Positions 25,681-36,269 of a stretch of DNA of 42,115 bases are shown piece after piece. Within the stretch, counting starts at the first letter, position 1, and every line of letters starts with the position of its first letter. The notes beneath the pieces were generated by a model, which worked only from the letters and a program-made list of their open reading frames with translations, had not been told where the DNA came from and searched no databases. Where the stretch lies: assembly GCA_020161475.1 (NCBI GenBank), contig JAIUNQ010000009.1, forward strand, positions 1-42,115. Reading direction: 5' to 3'. A program made the position numbers and the translations under genes. Source of the stretch: Pseudomonadota bacterium. GTDB taxonomy: Bacteria > Pseudomonadota > Alphaproteobacteria > Rhizobiales > Beijerinckiaceae.

Positions 25681-28600
25681 TCAAGCTTCCTGTTTCGGCT
25701 GGTTCATCTTCCAAGTGGGAACGGGCGGAAGAATGTCTTCGGTAGGGACCGGAAATGCCGCCGGATTGGCGCGCCGGGCCTTTTCATAATCTTTCAGAAC
25801 CTCAGGAAACCCTTCCCGGAAGGCATCAAGGTGTTTGAACCGTGCCGCCATTCTTTTGGGGTCGAAGTAGGCTCTGTTTCCTTCAGGGTCATCCTTCAGG
25901 ATTTCGCGAAACCAATGCCAAAGGCTGGGTAGATGATCAAGCTTCCTCTTGTCGATTTCCGAGGAAGAAGCTCCCATTTTTTCGGCCAGCTCCAGTGCTT
26001 CGGGAATGCGTTCGAGAATCCAGACCGATGCATAACGCAGCCAGGAGACATTCATGTTGACGACAAGCTGCGGTGTTCCCAGCCAGACGCCCTTCTCATG
26101 CATGACACGGTTGAGCATATGGTAGGTTGTCGGGATGCAGGTCAGCATCGTCGAGAAGGGGCGACCTTCTGTATTCTGCGAGTAGGCGCGCAAGGCGTGA
26201 TCGCGCCGGAAGACCAGACAGTAGATGGCCGTGAAGAAGTTCTCGTTCATGGTGCTCAGCTCGGCGATCGTGCCCACCCTGTTCGGGGTGGGCTGGATGA
26301 TCGGGGTGGCTGAGGCGAAGAACGCGTCGAGATCGGTCACGTTCTTGGCATTGTCTTCGCGGGTATAGCTGTAGTTGAGATAGATGAGCGCAGCATCCCG
26401 ATTGGTCTTGATCGCATCGAGAATGTTCTCGATGGAGCCGGGTGCCGCAAGGTCGTCGTCCCCCAGCACCCAGATGAATTCGCCGCGCGCATGGTGTGCC
26501 GTCACCCGGAGGTTGCCCAGCATCCCGACATTCTCGGGGTTGCGGTAGTACCGGAAGTCCGGTCGCGAAAGATAGGGCTTCACGCGTTCGGGCGTATCAT
26601 CAGGGGAGGTGTTGTCGCACACGACAATTTCAATGTCCGGATGCGGCGTGGGCAACAGTCGGAACAGGTTGCGCAGCGCGACATCAATCCAGTCAGCACG
26701 ATTATACGTCGTGATGCAGACCGACAGAAGCGGGCGTGCTGCGAGGTTGTCGTTGCCGGCCAGATAGGCCTCCCGCGTGATCTGCGGGGCGGGCAGGTTT
26801 TTCCTGGGCACAATTCGCTCGTTCGCGAGCCAGTAGAGCACGCTCGTGGCGTAATTCTGCCAGGAGGCGAAAGGCCGTCCGATGGCCTCCCGTGCAAGTT
26901 TCTCGCGCAGCGCAGGGTCGGCGACGAGTTTGAACATGTCGTCGGCCAGTGCCGTGGGGGAAGTCACATCGGTCAGGATGCAGCCGCCACCGACAGCGAT
27001 TTCGGCCATGGAGCCCGAGTTCCGGCAGATGCAGGGGCGGGCATTCCACAGGCTCTCCATGATCGGAAGCCCGAAACCCTCCTCAAGGGAGGGATAAACG
27101 GTGAAATCCGCCTCGCGGTAGAGGGCCTGAAGCTCCTGATCGCCCGCCTTCTTGATCCAGCGGATGTTTTTGTGGTCGCGGATGGCCTCGCTCATCTGCG
27201 CCGCAAGGTCGGGGAAGGGATCGATCCCCACAAGCGTAAGCTCGGCCTTCTGGCCCGGAAGAAGCTTGGCTTCGAGAAGCTTGAACGCGCTCACCAGCGC
27301 CAGATGGTTCTTGCGCGGTTCGATGGTGCCCACGCTCAGAATGCGGATCGTCCCGTCATTTCGGGTCTTGGGGACCATGGACCGTTCCACCTCGCTGAAT
27401 TCCGCGGGCAGCGGCACGGTGATGACGCGGTCATACAGATTGATGGTGCGCTCGGGCAGGGCTTGCAGGAAATGCGCGAGATCGTTCTTGGCATGCTGGG
27501 AGATCGCCAGAATGAGGTCCGCATCCTGCATCGCGCGCATGTAGTCGCCATGGGCCTCTGTGGCCTGAGGCGGATAGAACTGCGTGAGCTTGTAGGGGAT
27601 CGCATCGTAGAAGATCCAGGCGACACGCAGCCCGCGCGCGCGCGCAGCGCGGTGAATCTCGGCGATTTGCGGGCCGGCAGGGCTCGACAGCACTTCGGGG
27701 ATCAGCAGCCATTCGCCGGGCTTGGCGTCGGCCAGCGCTTCAAAGGGCTGCCAAGCCTCGGTGGCGGGGCCATTCCAGTTGGCGAGGTGGTCCAGATCCT
27801 TGGCGGAAGGGGCGGCAAAATCGTGGGCGCGCATGTCCCATTTGACGGGGACAACCTCGTTGCCGACATCCTGCATCGCGCGCCCCAGGCATCGCACCAC
27901 GCGCTGGATGCCGGTGTTGGAGCCGAAGGCAGCGGTCTGATCGATGAAGTAATAGACACGCCCGACGCTCTTGGGCGGGAACGCGATGGTGTCGAGCCCG
28001 CCTTTGAACGCAGTGGCATATTCCCGCCAATCCGCGACCTTGCGCTGGCGTGCCGCCTGCGCCAGAGCTTCATACGCCTGCGTATCGAAAACAAGACGCT
28101 CCAGCGCATCGGCGATTGCCTCGGGGGAGCGAATATCGATCATCTCGCAGCCGCCCCCGGCGCCGGCCTCCGCCATGGCCCCGAAGTTCGCGCAGATGCA
28201 GGGCTTGCCGAAGGAGAGGCTTTCGACGATCGGCAGGCCGAATCCTTCCTCCACAGAGGCGAAAACGGTCAGGGCGCAGGTCTGGTAGAGCTTGACGAGG
28301 CTTTCGTCGGAAATATTGCCTCGATAAGCAATTGCCGGATTGCGGCTCGTTGCCGCCTGCACCTGCTCGCTCATGTTGGGGTGCAGGTTTCCGGCGAGTT
28401 CGAGCCGCCAGCCGTGACCCGGATGGCGCTTGCTGAACAGCTCGAAGGCATCGAGCAGAGCCCCCTGATTCTTGCGCTGTTCGATGGTGCCGACAGCGAG
28501 AATCAAATTCTCAGGCTTCTTGGCCTTCTTGCGCTGCGCGGCCTCCTGTGACCCCACGACAGTCGCGGGGAGCAACAGCGGCTCGATGCACGGCCCCGTA

Positions 28601-30519
28601 TCCAGCGCGGCATTTTCATACAGCACAAGATGGGCGCGCAGATCCTCACCCGACCAGTTGGAGATCGGGGCGACATAATCCGCCATGAGCAGCGCACGCA
28701 TGTAGCTCTCGTGCCTCGGGCTCATCTCGGCGAACTCCTTCCGCTTGAGCGGAATGGAATCATAGAAGATGAAGCCCGTCTTGAGCTTGAGCCCCTGCGC
28801 GGCAATGATGATGTCCAGGGTCGGCTCATCGCCGTTGTGATTGATGTGCGGCACTTCCGGCACGATGAGCCAGGAGCCGTCATCAAAGATGCGCCCCGCA
28901 ATCGGCTGCTCCTCGGCTTCGGCAGCGGGATAAAGGCTCAGGTCCGCCTCGGGCCCGGTCCATTTGGCCAGATGGCGCAGCTGCGCCTGATCCGCCAGCA
29001 CGAGCTTCTTGAGCGCGCGCGACCAGCGCACGAAAACAATCGTCTGCCCGTTCTGCATCAGCCCGCGTGCAAGACCGCGCACCACGCGCTGGACGCCGGT
29101 ATTCACGGGGCAGCCGATGGTGTGATCGACGTAGTAATAAAGCGTCGGACCCGTACCCTGCTCGGCGCGGGTCGCCGCCACAGCCGCTGTCCCGCCCTTC
29201 GGGCGAGCGATGATCGGGGCGCTGCCGCGGCTGCTTTTGCTCCACGGCATCCGCACCGAGGACAGCGCGCCGCGCAGGGGCGTTGTCACGGCCTTGCGGA
29301 TGCGGGCAAAATTCGGCAGCGGCAGGGTGACCCCCTTGGCCAATCTGGCGCGCGCTTCCGCCAGCTGGGCGTCGAGGCGAACCCGGTTGTCCGAGGCCTC
29401 CAGCCGCACGGCATTGGCCGCCTGCGTCACAGCCTCGGCATGGTGAGCCGCGAGCGACTGCACGGTTTTCTCCAGCGAGGCCACCCCTGTGGAGGTCGTG
29501 GACGTTCCCTCTACAAGGCGTGCCATGGAGCGGTCGAGTTCGGCCATGCGTTCCGCTGTCGTCGCGTTGAGCGCCGCCAGCTCGTCCGTTTTGGCCTGTA
29601 GCAGGGATTGAAGATCTTCCGCGCGCTGCTGCGTGGAGGAAAGCTGCGCGTTCAGCGCGCAGATCTGCTCCTCCAGCGCGGCGCAACGGCCCGAGAGCTG
29701 GTCCCGGGCGGTCGTGCCTTCCGCCTGCAGCGCTGCGATGGCGCTACCGAGCGCATGCCCGAAAAGGTGCTCGCGCTGGGCCTCCTTCTCCTGAATCTGG
29801 AGCAGCAATCCCCGCATGCCCGAGACGAAGGGCGAGAATTCGGAAAGCGTGAAGTCATCGAAGAAGTTGGGCGGAAGCTTGAACTTCTCGGTCAGCGCCT
29901 CATGGTCCTCATGCACATAAAAGCGATTGAGGCCATCAAAATACACAAAACGGTAGCCACGCTCGCTCATGAGCGGCTCCCAGCTCTCGTGCAGGCTCTG
30001 CTTGCCGTGCGGTGCAATCGATTCGACCACGACAACCCATGGACGCGCAGAGTGGTTGCTCCAGGTCTCAAGGACCTCCCGCTCCATTCCCTCGACATCG
30101 ATCTTCATCCAGTGGATGTCCCGAGCCCCGGCCTCTTCCAGCAGCGAGGCGAGGGTGCGCGGCTGGGCAAAGATCGATTGAGCCGGTGTGCCGGCCTCGA
30201 TAACGGCCTTTGCAACATCGCGTGCACCGGTCGTCCAGCCGGAGGCCATGAAGCAGAAAAGTTCAACAGGGGTTTGGGAGGCGCTCACTGCGGCCTCGAC
30301 GATGCGCTCGTGAGGACGCGCCTGCCGCAGCTTCTCCGCGACGTCCGGCATCGGCTCCACGGAAATACCGGTCCAGCCGCGCTGGTAAAAAGCATGGCTG
30401 ACCGAATCCAGAACAGGGTCATTTGCCCCGATATCGATGTAAAATCCGTTCTGGATATGGCCCAAGGCACGCCACAAGATGACATCCTCGAAATTCTGCG
30501 CGTAAGAGACGAATGTCAT
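25681..30519 (-). CDS. Giant fusion: FkbM methyltransferase - coiled coil - GT4 - GT4 - GT2
   Basis: This single 1612-residue frame has five parts. An FkbM-type methyltransferase (about 1-230) has GFYIDIGANDP, RGWTGISVEPMP and MKIDVEGMEREVL. A Gln/Ala/Leu/Glu-rich heptad-like region follows (about 235-395). The first GT4 (about 455-840) starts YYYVDHTIGCPVNTGVQRVV and has EEGFGLPIVE. The second GT4 (about 850-1235) starts YYFIDQTAAFGSNTGIQRVV and has EEGFGLPIME. A GT2 domain (about 1258-1500) has LLSVCITTYNRADW and the metal site VLGDDDLA. The two GT4 parts are internal paralogues. No signal peptide is seen; it should be cytoplasmic, near the ABC exporter. AGGA precedes ATG 30519. The combination suggests polymer elongation plus methyl capping in one chain, with the coiled coil as spacer; sugars are unknown. 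Confidence 0.93.
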   Translation of the reverse strand: MTFVSYAQNFEDVILWRALGHIQNGFYIDIGANDPVLDSVSHAFYQRGWTGISVEPMPDVAEKLRQARPHERIVEAAVSASQTPVELFCFMASGWTTGARDVAKAVIEAGTPAQSIFAQPRTLASLLEEAGARDIHWMKIDVEGMEREVLETWSNHSARPWVVVVESIAPHGKQSLHESWEPLMSERGYRFVYFDGLNRFYVHEDHEALTEKFKLPPNFFDDFTLSEFSPFVSGMRGLLLQIQEKEAQREHLFGHALGSAIAALQAEGTTARDQLSGRCAALEEQICALNAQLSSTQQRAEDLQSLLQAKTDELAALNATTAERMAELDRSMARLVEGTSTTSTGVASLEKTVQSLAAHHAEAVTQAANAVRLEASDNRVRLDAQLAEARARLAKGVTLPLPNFARIRKAVTTPLRGALSSVRMPWSKSSRGSAPIIARPKGGTAAVAATRAEQGTGPTLYYYVDHTIGCPVNTGVQRVVRGLARGLMQNGQTIVFVRWSRALKKLVLADQAQLRHLAKWTGPEADLSLYPAAEAEEQPIAGRIFDDGSWLIVPEVPHINHNGDEPTLDIIIAAQGLKLKTGFIFYDSIPLKRKEFAEMSPRHESYMRALLMADYVAPISNWSGEDLRAHLVLYENAALDTGPCIEPLLLPATVVGSQEAAQRKKAKKPENLILAVGTIEQRKNQGALLDAFELFSKRHPGHGWRLELAGNLHPNMSEQVQAATSRNPAIAYRGNISDESLVKLYQTCALTVFASVEEGFGLPIVESLSFGKPCICANFGAMAEAGAGGGCEMIDIRSPEAIADALERLVFDTQAYEALAQAARQRKVADWREYATAFKGGLDTIAFPPKSVGRVYYFIDQTAAFGSNTGIQRVVRCLGRAMQDVGNEVVPVKWDMRAHDFAAPSAKDLDHLANWNGPATEAWQPFEALADAKPGEWLLIPEVLSSPAGPQIAEIHRAARARGLRVAWIFYDAIPYKLTQFYPPQATEAHGDYMRAMQDADLILAISQHAKNDLAHFLQALPERTINLYDRVITVPLPAEFSEVERSMVPKTRNDGTIRILSVGTIEPRKNHLALVSAFKLLEAKLLPGQKAELTLVGIDPFPDLAAQMSEAIRDHKNIRWIKKAGDQELQALYREADFTVYPSLEEGFGLPIMESLWNARPCICRNSGSMAEIAVGGGCILTDVTSPTALADDMFKLVADPALREKLAREAIGRPFASWQNYATSVLYWLANERIVPRKNLPAPQITREAYLAGNDNLAARPLLSVCITTYNRADWIDVALRNLFRLLPTPHPDIEIVVCDNTSPDDTPERVKPYLSRPDFRYYRNPENVGMLGNLRVTAHHARGEFIWVLGDDDLAAPGSIENILDAIKTNRDAALIYLNYSYTREDNAKNVTDLDAFFASATPIIQPTPNRVGTIAELSTMNENFFTAIYCLVFRRDHALRAYSQNTEGRPFSTMLTCIPTTYHMLNRVMHEKGVWLGTPQLVVNMNVSWLRYASVWILERIPEALELAEKMGASSSEIDKRKLDHLPSLWHWFREILKDDPEGNRAYFDPKRMAARFKHLDAFREGFPEVLKDYEKARRANPAAFPVPTEDILPPVPTWKMNQPKQEA

Positions 30520-30658
30520 TTGAATTCCATCCTGCTTTGATGGCCCTGACGGTCAAGATCGGCCCGTTTGGTGTGGCGATGCTGGCCCTGTCGGACGTCG
30601 TCCTCAAGGGCGCTGGAGTGACGGATGAGGCGGCTGCTACATCGCGACATGGGTGAAA

Positions 30659-31963
30659 TCAATACGCATGGTCGCCCCGCAGGTCGGAGCGAGGGGAAGG
30701 CCTTGTCTCTTCAATGGCAGAGAAAAGCGCGGTGAAAAAGCCGTCTATGGTCATGGGCGCAAAGGCGCGGGCCTGGTCGCGCGCCTTCGCACAGGCCGCT
30801 TCATCCTGCGCCAGCCGCAGGATCGCGGCCTCCCAAGCGGGAGCGTCGAGGGGATCGATGAGGCTCGCGCAACCTTGGCTGATTTCGCGAAAGACGGGAA
30901 TATCGGAGGCGATGACCGGGGTGCCCACGGACAGGGCCTCGACGATGGGCAGCCCGAAGCCCTCGCCGAACGAGGGCATCAGCAGTGCACGCGCGCCCCG
31001 GAGAACCCGCTTGAGTGCGGCAGTCGAGATATTCGAAACTTCAAGAACGTGCCCCTTCAAGGCCGGCGAGCGCTCCAGAAGATCGACGATGCCTTCGTTT
31101 TTCCAACCCCGTGGTCCCACGACAAGCAATTTGGGCGGCTGGCTCATCTCACCGGCCATCTTCCGCCATAGGTTGAGCAGAAGCGCGTGGTTCTTTCTCG
31201 GTTCAATTGTGCTGCAGAGCACGAAATACGGCCCGGCACCCGTTATGCCCTGCTCATCGGAGTGCAAGAAGTCGTCGGGGGGCGGCAGATGGATCGTCCG
31301 GATCGCAAGCTGGCTGAAGCCGCCCGTTTGCGCAATGCGGGATACCTTCTCGGCAACATCGCGGGAATTGACGACAACGAGGTCTGCGTGACGGAAAATC
31401 GCGTCGAGACGCTTTGGAAAGCTCGTCTCAATGCCGTTCCAGAAAAATTCCGGGTATTCCAGCGGCAGCACATCGTAAACAAAGAAAACCGAGAAGAGAT
31501 CCGGCCGGCTCTTCAGCCAGCGAAGTCGAGCCGGCGTGTCGGTGTTGGCATAGCTGGCGTTGATGTAGGTCGAATACCGGGGAATATCCTGAGCGAGCTG
31601 GTGCCGAGGCCAGGCCCGCGCCAAAGCTGCGAGACGTTTGAGGCGATCAAAACGCGGCTTGCCGTCCATCGTGATTCGGCGAAGATGGGATGTCGCGCCG
31701 CTCAACCAGCTTTCGATGGCCGCAGTTGAGCCGCTCCGGTCGTCTTCATGCCAGCACTGCTCCAGCGCTTCCACGCGGCGGGCCAGCACCGCATGAGACA
31801 GACGGGTCTGAAAGCCGAGGCTGCAATCCACCGCGCCGCCGAACAGGGGCGGCACCTGCACCAGCCGTTTGGCGAGGGCCAGCTCGATTCTGGCGATGCC
31901 CGAAGGACCGCTTTGCCCGATGAAATCCACGAATTTGGATGAATCAAAAACAATCGGGGTCAT
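30659..31963 (-). CDS. Glycosyltransferase family 4 (GT-B)
   Basis: This 434-residue enzyme has the GT4 donor-site motif MPSFGEGFGLPIVEALSVG and the linker PYFVLCSTIEPRKNHALLL. The N-terminal half carries SGPSGIARIELAL and VFFVYDVLPLEYP, matching positions in the GT4 at 12374-13663 and in both modules of the giant protein. ATG 31963 (MTPIVFDSSKFVDF) is chosen because the fold begins there; a GTG at 32047 would add 28 residues of low-quality sequence, and the ribosome binding site is weak for either. It lies between the GDP-D-rhamnose genes and the giant glycosyltransferase gene on the same strand, so GDP-D-rhamnose or GDP-mannose are reasonable donors. This is inference from position. Confidence 0.9.
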   Translation of the reverse strand: MTPIVFDSSKFVDFIGQSGPSGIARIELALAKRLVQVPPLFGGAVDCSLGFQTRLSHAVLARRVEALEQCWHEDDRSGSTAAIESWLSGATSHLRRITMDGKPRFDRLKRLAALARAWPRHQLAQDIPRYSTYINASYANTDTPARLRWLKSRPDLFSVFFVYDVLPLEYPEFFWNGIETSFPKRLDAIFRHADLVVVNSRDVAEKVSRIAQTGGFSQLAIRTIHLPPPDDFLHSDEQGITGAGPYFVLCSTIEPRKNHALLLNLWRKMAGEMSQPPKLLVVGPRGWKNEGIVDLLERSPALKGHVLEVSNISTAALKRVLRGARALLMPSFGEGFGLPIVEALSVGTPVIASDIPVFREISQGCASLIDPLDAPAWEAAILRLAQDEAACAKARDQARAFAPMTIDGFFTALFSAIEETRPSPRSDLRGDHAY

Positions 31964-32080
31964 GACGGCTGCCACCGCGCGGACTCGGCCTCCCGGCGCA
32001 GGCAAGCGGCTGCGAAAGTCATGAGAGGGGACAGAGGATAGGGGCACCGGCGCTGGAAAGAACGCATGCTCCCACCTCGA

Positions 32081-33057
32081 TCATGCAACACGGGCGCGCT
32101 GTTCATCCAGCACATCGCGGAGCGTCTCTTCGATCGAATGTTGCGGCTTCCAGCCCAGAAGGGAGGCCGCAAGCTCGGCATTGCCCACAAGGCGCGGAAT
32201 TTCGTTTTCGCGCCAGCGCGCGGCATCCACCTCGATCTCGATGGTTTGCCCCGTCATGGCGATGAGCTTTTCAAGAATGGTCCGCATGCGGATGGCCCGT
32301 CCTGAGGCGAGATTCAGGATCACCCCGGGCTTGAGCGGGCTGCCGGGCAGACACGCCATCGCGTAGGCGGCGGCGACATCGCGCACATCCAGAAAATCGC
32401 GCTCGGCTTCCAGATTCCCGACCTTGATGACCGGTGCCTGCAGCCCGCGTTCGATCTTGGCGATTTGCGAGGCAAAGCTTGGAATGGCGAAGGCGGCACT
32501 TTGTCCGCGACCGATGTGGTTGAAAGGACGCATACGCACGCAGCGCAAGCCCCGGCGCGCCAACATGCCCAGCGCCAGATCTGCAGCGGCCTTGGTGGCG
32601 GCATATTCGCCATTGGGCGCCAGCAGATCTTCTTCGGACAGCGGATGCCCGCCAAGCGCTGTCGAGCCATAAACCTGACAGGACCCCGCGAACAGGAACG
32701 TTGCCTCCGGGGCATGTGCCAAGGTGGCGCGGGCGAGATGCAGCGTGCCGTGAAGGTTGATTTCCCAGGCCTCGCGCGGTGCCGCCTGCGCAGCGGCAAT
32801 ATCGGAGATTCCGGCCAGATGCACGATGGCATCAGGCCGGAAAGCTGAAACAACACGGTTCACTTCCTGCTCGTCGGTAATATCGAGCGCGCTGACCGGG
32901 CCGATACCCGCAAGCGAACCGGCCTTCCGGGCCGTCGCCAGAATCTCCAGAGGAGCGGAGCTGCCCCCCTTGAGGCAATCGACGACGTAGGGCGCGACAA
33001 AACCCGCGCTGCCCGTCAGCAATATGCGTCGCCCGGCCAACCCTGCCGCCTGTGGCA

Positions 33058-33058
<1 letters not shown>
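32081..33058 (-). CDS. rmd: GDP-6-deoxy-D-mannose reductase (GDP-4-keto-6-deoxymannose reductase)
   Basis: This 325-residue extended SDR has ILLTGSAGFVAPYV at the N-terminus, VHLAGISDIAAAQ, and the catalytic YAATK. The PFNHIGRGQSAAFAIPSFA block is typical of Rmd enzymes, which reduce GDP-4-keto-6-deoxy-D-mannose to GDP-D-rhamnose. Its ATG overlaps the Gmd stop by one base (TGATG), which indicates translational coupling to the enzyme that makes its substrate. A GDP-L-fucose synthase would carry a different, epimerising active site and conserved GMVGSAI start, so D-rhamnose is favoured. A GDP-6-deoxy-talose reductase is a closer alternative and cannot be excluded without phylogeny. Confidence 0.85.
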
Positions 33059-34134
<1,076 letters not shown>

Positions 34135-34245
34135 TTAAAGCCAAATATCGAGCCTACCGCAAGACAAGGACGGCCAAATTCCATCGAAAAATTTATGATG
34201 TTCGTTTGCCGGCGAGCCAATGCCTTGCGAAGGCCATACGCGCCC

Positions 34246-35016
34246 TCAAAGCGATTGGTAGATATCAAGCGCGAGATCGAGATCATCGAAAACCCGACCG
34301 ATACCGTTTTTGAGCACCAGCGCCTTGTCGCAATAGCTGCGGACAATGCCGAGATCGTGGCTGACCAGAATCATCGCGCAGTGCTTGCGTTTCACGAAAA
34401 GCTCTTCGTGGCACTTGCGCTGGAAACGCTGGTCACCCACCGAGATGACTTCGTCGATGAGATAGCATTCGAAGTTCACCGCCAGCGTCAAGCCGAAGGC
34501 GAGGCGCGCACGCATGCCGGAAGAATAGGTGCGCACCGGCAACAACAGATGCTTGCCGAGTTCCGCAAAATCATCGACCAGTTCAATGGTTTCCTTGATG
34601 GGCGTGCCATAGAGCCGCGCGATGAAGCGGATGTTGTCGACCCCGCTCATCGTCGTCTCGAAGCCGCCGGCAAAGGCGATGGGCCAGGACATGAAAAGGC
34701 CCCGGTGCAGAGCACCGGATGTCGGGGGCTCCACGCCGCCGATAATCTTCATCAGGGTCGATTTGCCCGCGCCGTTTCGCCCGAGAAAGGCGATCTTCTG
34801 CCCCGCGCCGATCTCGAAAGAGATGTCGCTGAGAACCCGGCGCACACCGATCGCGGTGTGGTAGTCCTTGACGATGTCATCGAGCCGGATACAGCGCTGC
34901 TTGGCCCGGGGCGACACAAAATCCGACGGCTCCGGCGTCCGATGGACCAGAGGAGCGCCCGATGTAATCGCGGGAAGCTGAAGGCGGGGCAACTCGCTTC
35001 TGCCAGCAACGCTCAA
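34246..35016 (-). CDS. kpsT: Capsular polysaccharide ABC exporter, ATP-binding subunit (KpsT-like)
   Basis: This 256-residue ATPase has Walker A GRNGAGKST (79-87), the relaxed ABC signature YSSGMRARL seen in KpsT/BexA/CtrD-type proteins, Walker B YLIDEV and the switch histidine in LVSHD. It powers export of lipid-linked polysaccharide through KpsM at the inner membrane. The first 40 residues are a non-conserved extension. The TTG start overlaps the preceding kpsE stop (TTGA) and has GGAG eight bases upstream, which supports coupled translation; a later GTG at about residue 34 is a weaker alternative. It is the last of four tightly packed export genes. No polymer-binding C-terminal domain of the Wzt O-antigen type is present. 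Confidence 0.94.
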   Translation of the reverse strand: MSVAGRSELPRLQLPAITSGAPLVHRTPEPSDFVSPRAKQRCIRLDDIVKDYHTAIGVRRVLSDISFEIGAGQKIAFLGRNGAGKSTLMKIIGGVEPPTSGALHRGLFMSWPIAFAGGFETTMSGVDNIRFIARLYGTPIKETIELVDDFAELGKHLLLPVRTYSSGMRARLAFGLTLAVNFECYLIDEVISVGDQRFQRKCHEELFVKRKHCAMILVSHDLGIVRSYCDKALVLKNGIGRVFDDLDLALDIYQSL

Positions 35017-36263
35017 GCTTGATGCTCCAGAATGATGTCCCTGAGGCTTTTCACGATCCAGAACAGCATCGAGCAGACCATCATGACAACGATGACGGAC
35101 AGCAGACGCAGCGGCCGGGCCGCCTGATCCGCCATGTTGGGCGCCACGATGGTCTGCAGATAGATTCGCTGTGTCTGGGCGAACTGGCGTGATTTTTCGA
35201 GTTCAATGACAGCCTGTGCCAGCCCCTTGGCTGCCAGCTCCCGCTCCAACGCCAGCCGTTCGAACCCTTCCAGCTTCGAGGCAATCGAGTTTTCGCCCCC
35301 GGCGATCGAGCGTCGCTGCTTTTCGAACTCGTTGCGCAGTGATTTGATCTTCTCGCGCTGTGACGCCAAAACGGGGCTGTCCGGCGTCTGGGCCACTTGC
35401 TGGGCCAAGGTGGCTTCCTCCTTGGCGATCAGGGTCGAAAGCTTCGTCAGCATTTCCAGAGAGGCGACGGATTCCTTTTCAGGATTAAGGACCATCTCCT
35501 TGTTGCGATAGTCGGTCAGGCGCGTCTCGATGTCGGACAGGCGCTTGGTCGTTTCGCGGACAAGAAGCTCGGCAAACTGAATTGAGTCGGTATGGGCGCG
35601 ATTGTTGAGCCGGTTGATGAACTCATCCGCAAATTCAAGGAGATCGCGGGAGAGGGCGAGCGCATCTTCCGCACGGAAAGCTTTCGTCTTCAGCGTCGTG
35701 ATGCCGGTCGAGACATCGACATCGATATCGATGAACCGCTGGAAGGCTTCATACAGCGCTTCCGAATTGTCCTTCGAATAGATGTTGGGGAATTTATAGA
35801 CAAAATCCGCCTCGGGCCGGGAAAGAATATCGCGCAGGCGCCGCTCTTTTTCCAGCTTGGCGACCATATCGCGCGACGACATATACGTGCTCACCGCGTA
35901 AGTCTCGTCGACTGCGCGGGACATGCCGGGGCTCTGAAGCAGGCTGCTCAGGGAAATCTCGCTGCCGGACGAGGATGTTCTCACGATGAACTTCGTCTCG
36001 GAGATATAGAGCCCTGCCGCGATCAGTCCGAAATAGATCAGCGCAATGACAGAAGGGATCACCACCAGACCGATGAACAAGCCGAACCGCCGGAAAAACG
36101 ACGGCGGCTCGGGGGCGTTGTCCTGAGCTTCGATCCCGAGTTCGGCGAGCGCGGTCGCATCGGTGATGGCCGCCGGGCTGAAATACATGCGCGCGGGCTG
36201 GAATGCCGGCTCCTCGTCCTGCAGGGAGCCCTCGTGACCGGATTGGATCGCCTTGTTGCTCAC
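35013..36263 (-). CDS. kpsE: Capsule export inner-membrane protein, KpsE/BexC/CtrB family (second copy)
   Basis: This 416-residue polysaccharide co-polymerase-type protein has a cytoplasmic N-terminal segment of about 58 residues, a transmembrane helix at about 62-88 (FIGLVVIPSVIALIYFGLI), a long periplasmic region with predicted coiled coil (about 225-365), and a second membrane helix near 385-403. Family pieces are YISETKFIVRTSSS, VDETYAVSTYMSSRDMV and the APNMADQAARPLR segment. KpsE proteins bridge KpsMT and the outer-membrane exporter. The GTG start lies six bases after kpsM, and its stop overlaps kpsT. A second, distinct KpsE is encoded upstream of kpsM, so the operon has two. Identity between them looks modest. 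Confidence 0.9.
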   Translation of the reverse strand: MSNKAIQSGHEGSLQDEEPAFQPARMYFSPAAITDATALAELGIEAQDNAPEPPSFFRRFGLFIGLVVIPSVIALIYFGLIAAGLYISETKFIVRTSSSGSEISLSSLLQSPGMSRAVDETYAVSTYMSSRDMVAKLEKERRLRDILSRPEADFVYKFPNIYSKDNSEALYEAFQRFIDIDVDVSTGITTLKTKAFRAEDALALSRDLLEFADEFINRLNNRAHTDSIQFAELLVRETTKRLSDIETRLTDYRNKEMVLNPEKESVASLEMLTKLSTLIAKEEATLAQQVAQTPDSPVLASQREKIKSLRNEFEKQRRSIAGGENSIASKLEGFERLALERELAAKGLAQAVIELEKSRQFAQTQRIYLQTIVAPNMADQAARPLRLLSVIVVMMVCSMLFWIVKSLRDIILEHQA

Positions 36264-36269
36264 GCGCCG

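Noticed and set aside
26491-28551. 686-codon open frame on the plus strand
   Set aside because: It is opposite the giant glycosyltransferase gene, has no recognisable motif and cannot coexist with the strongly supported minus-strand gene.
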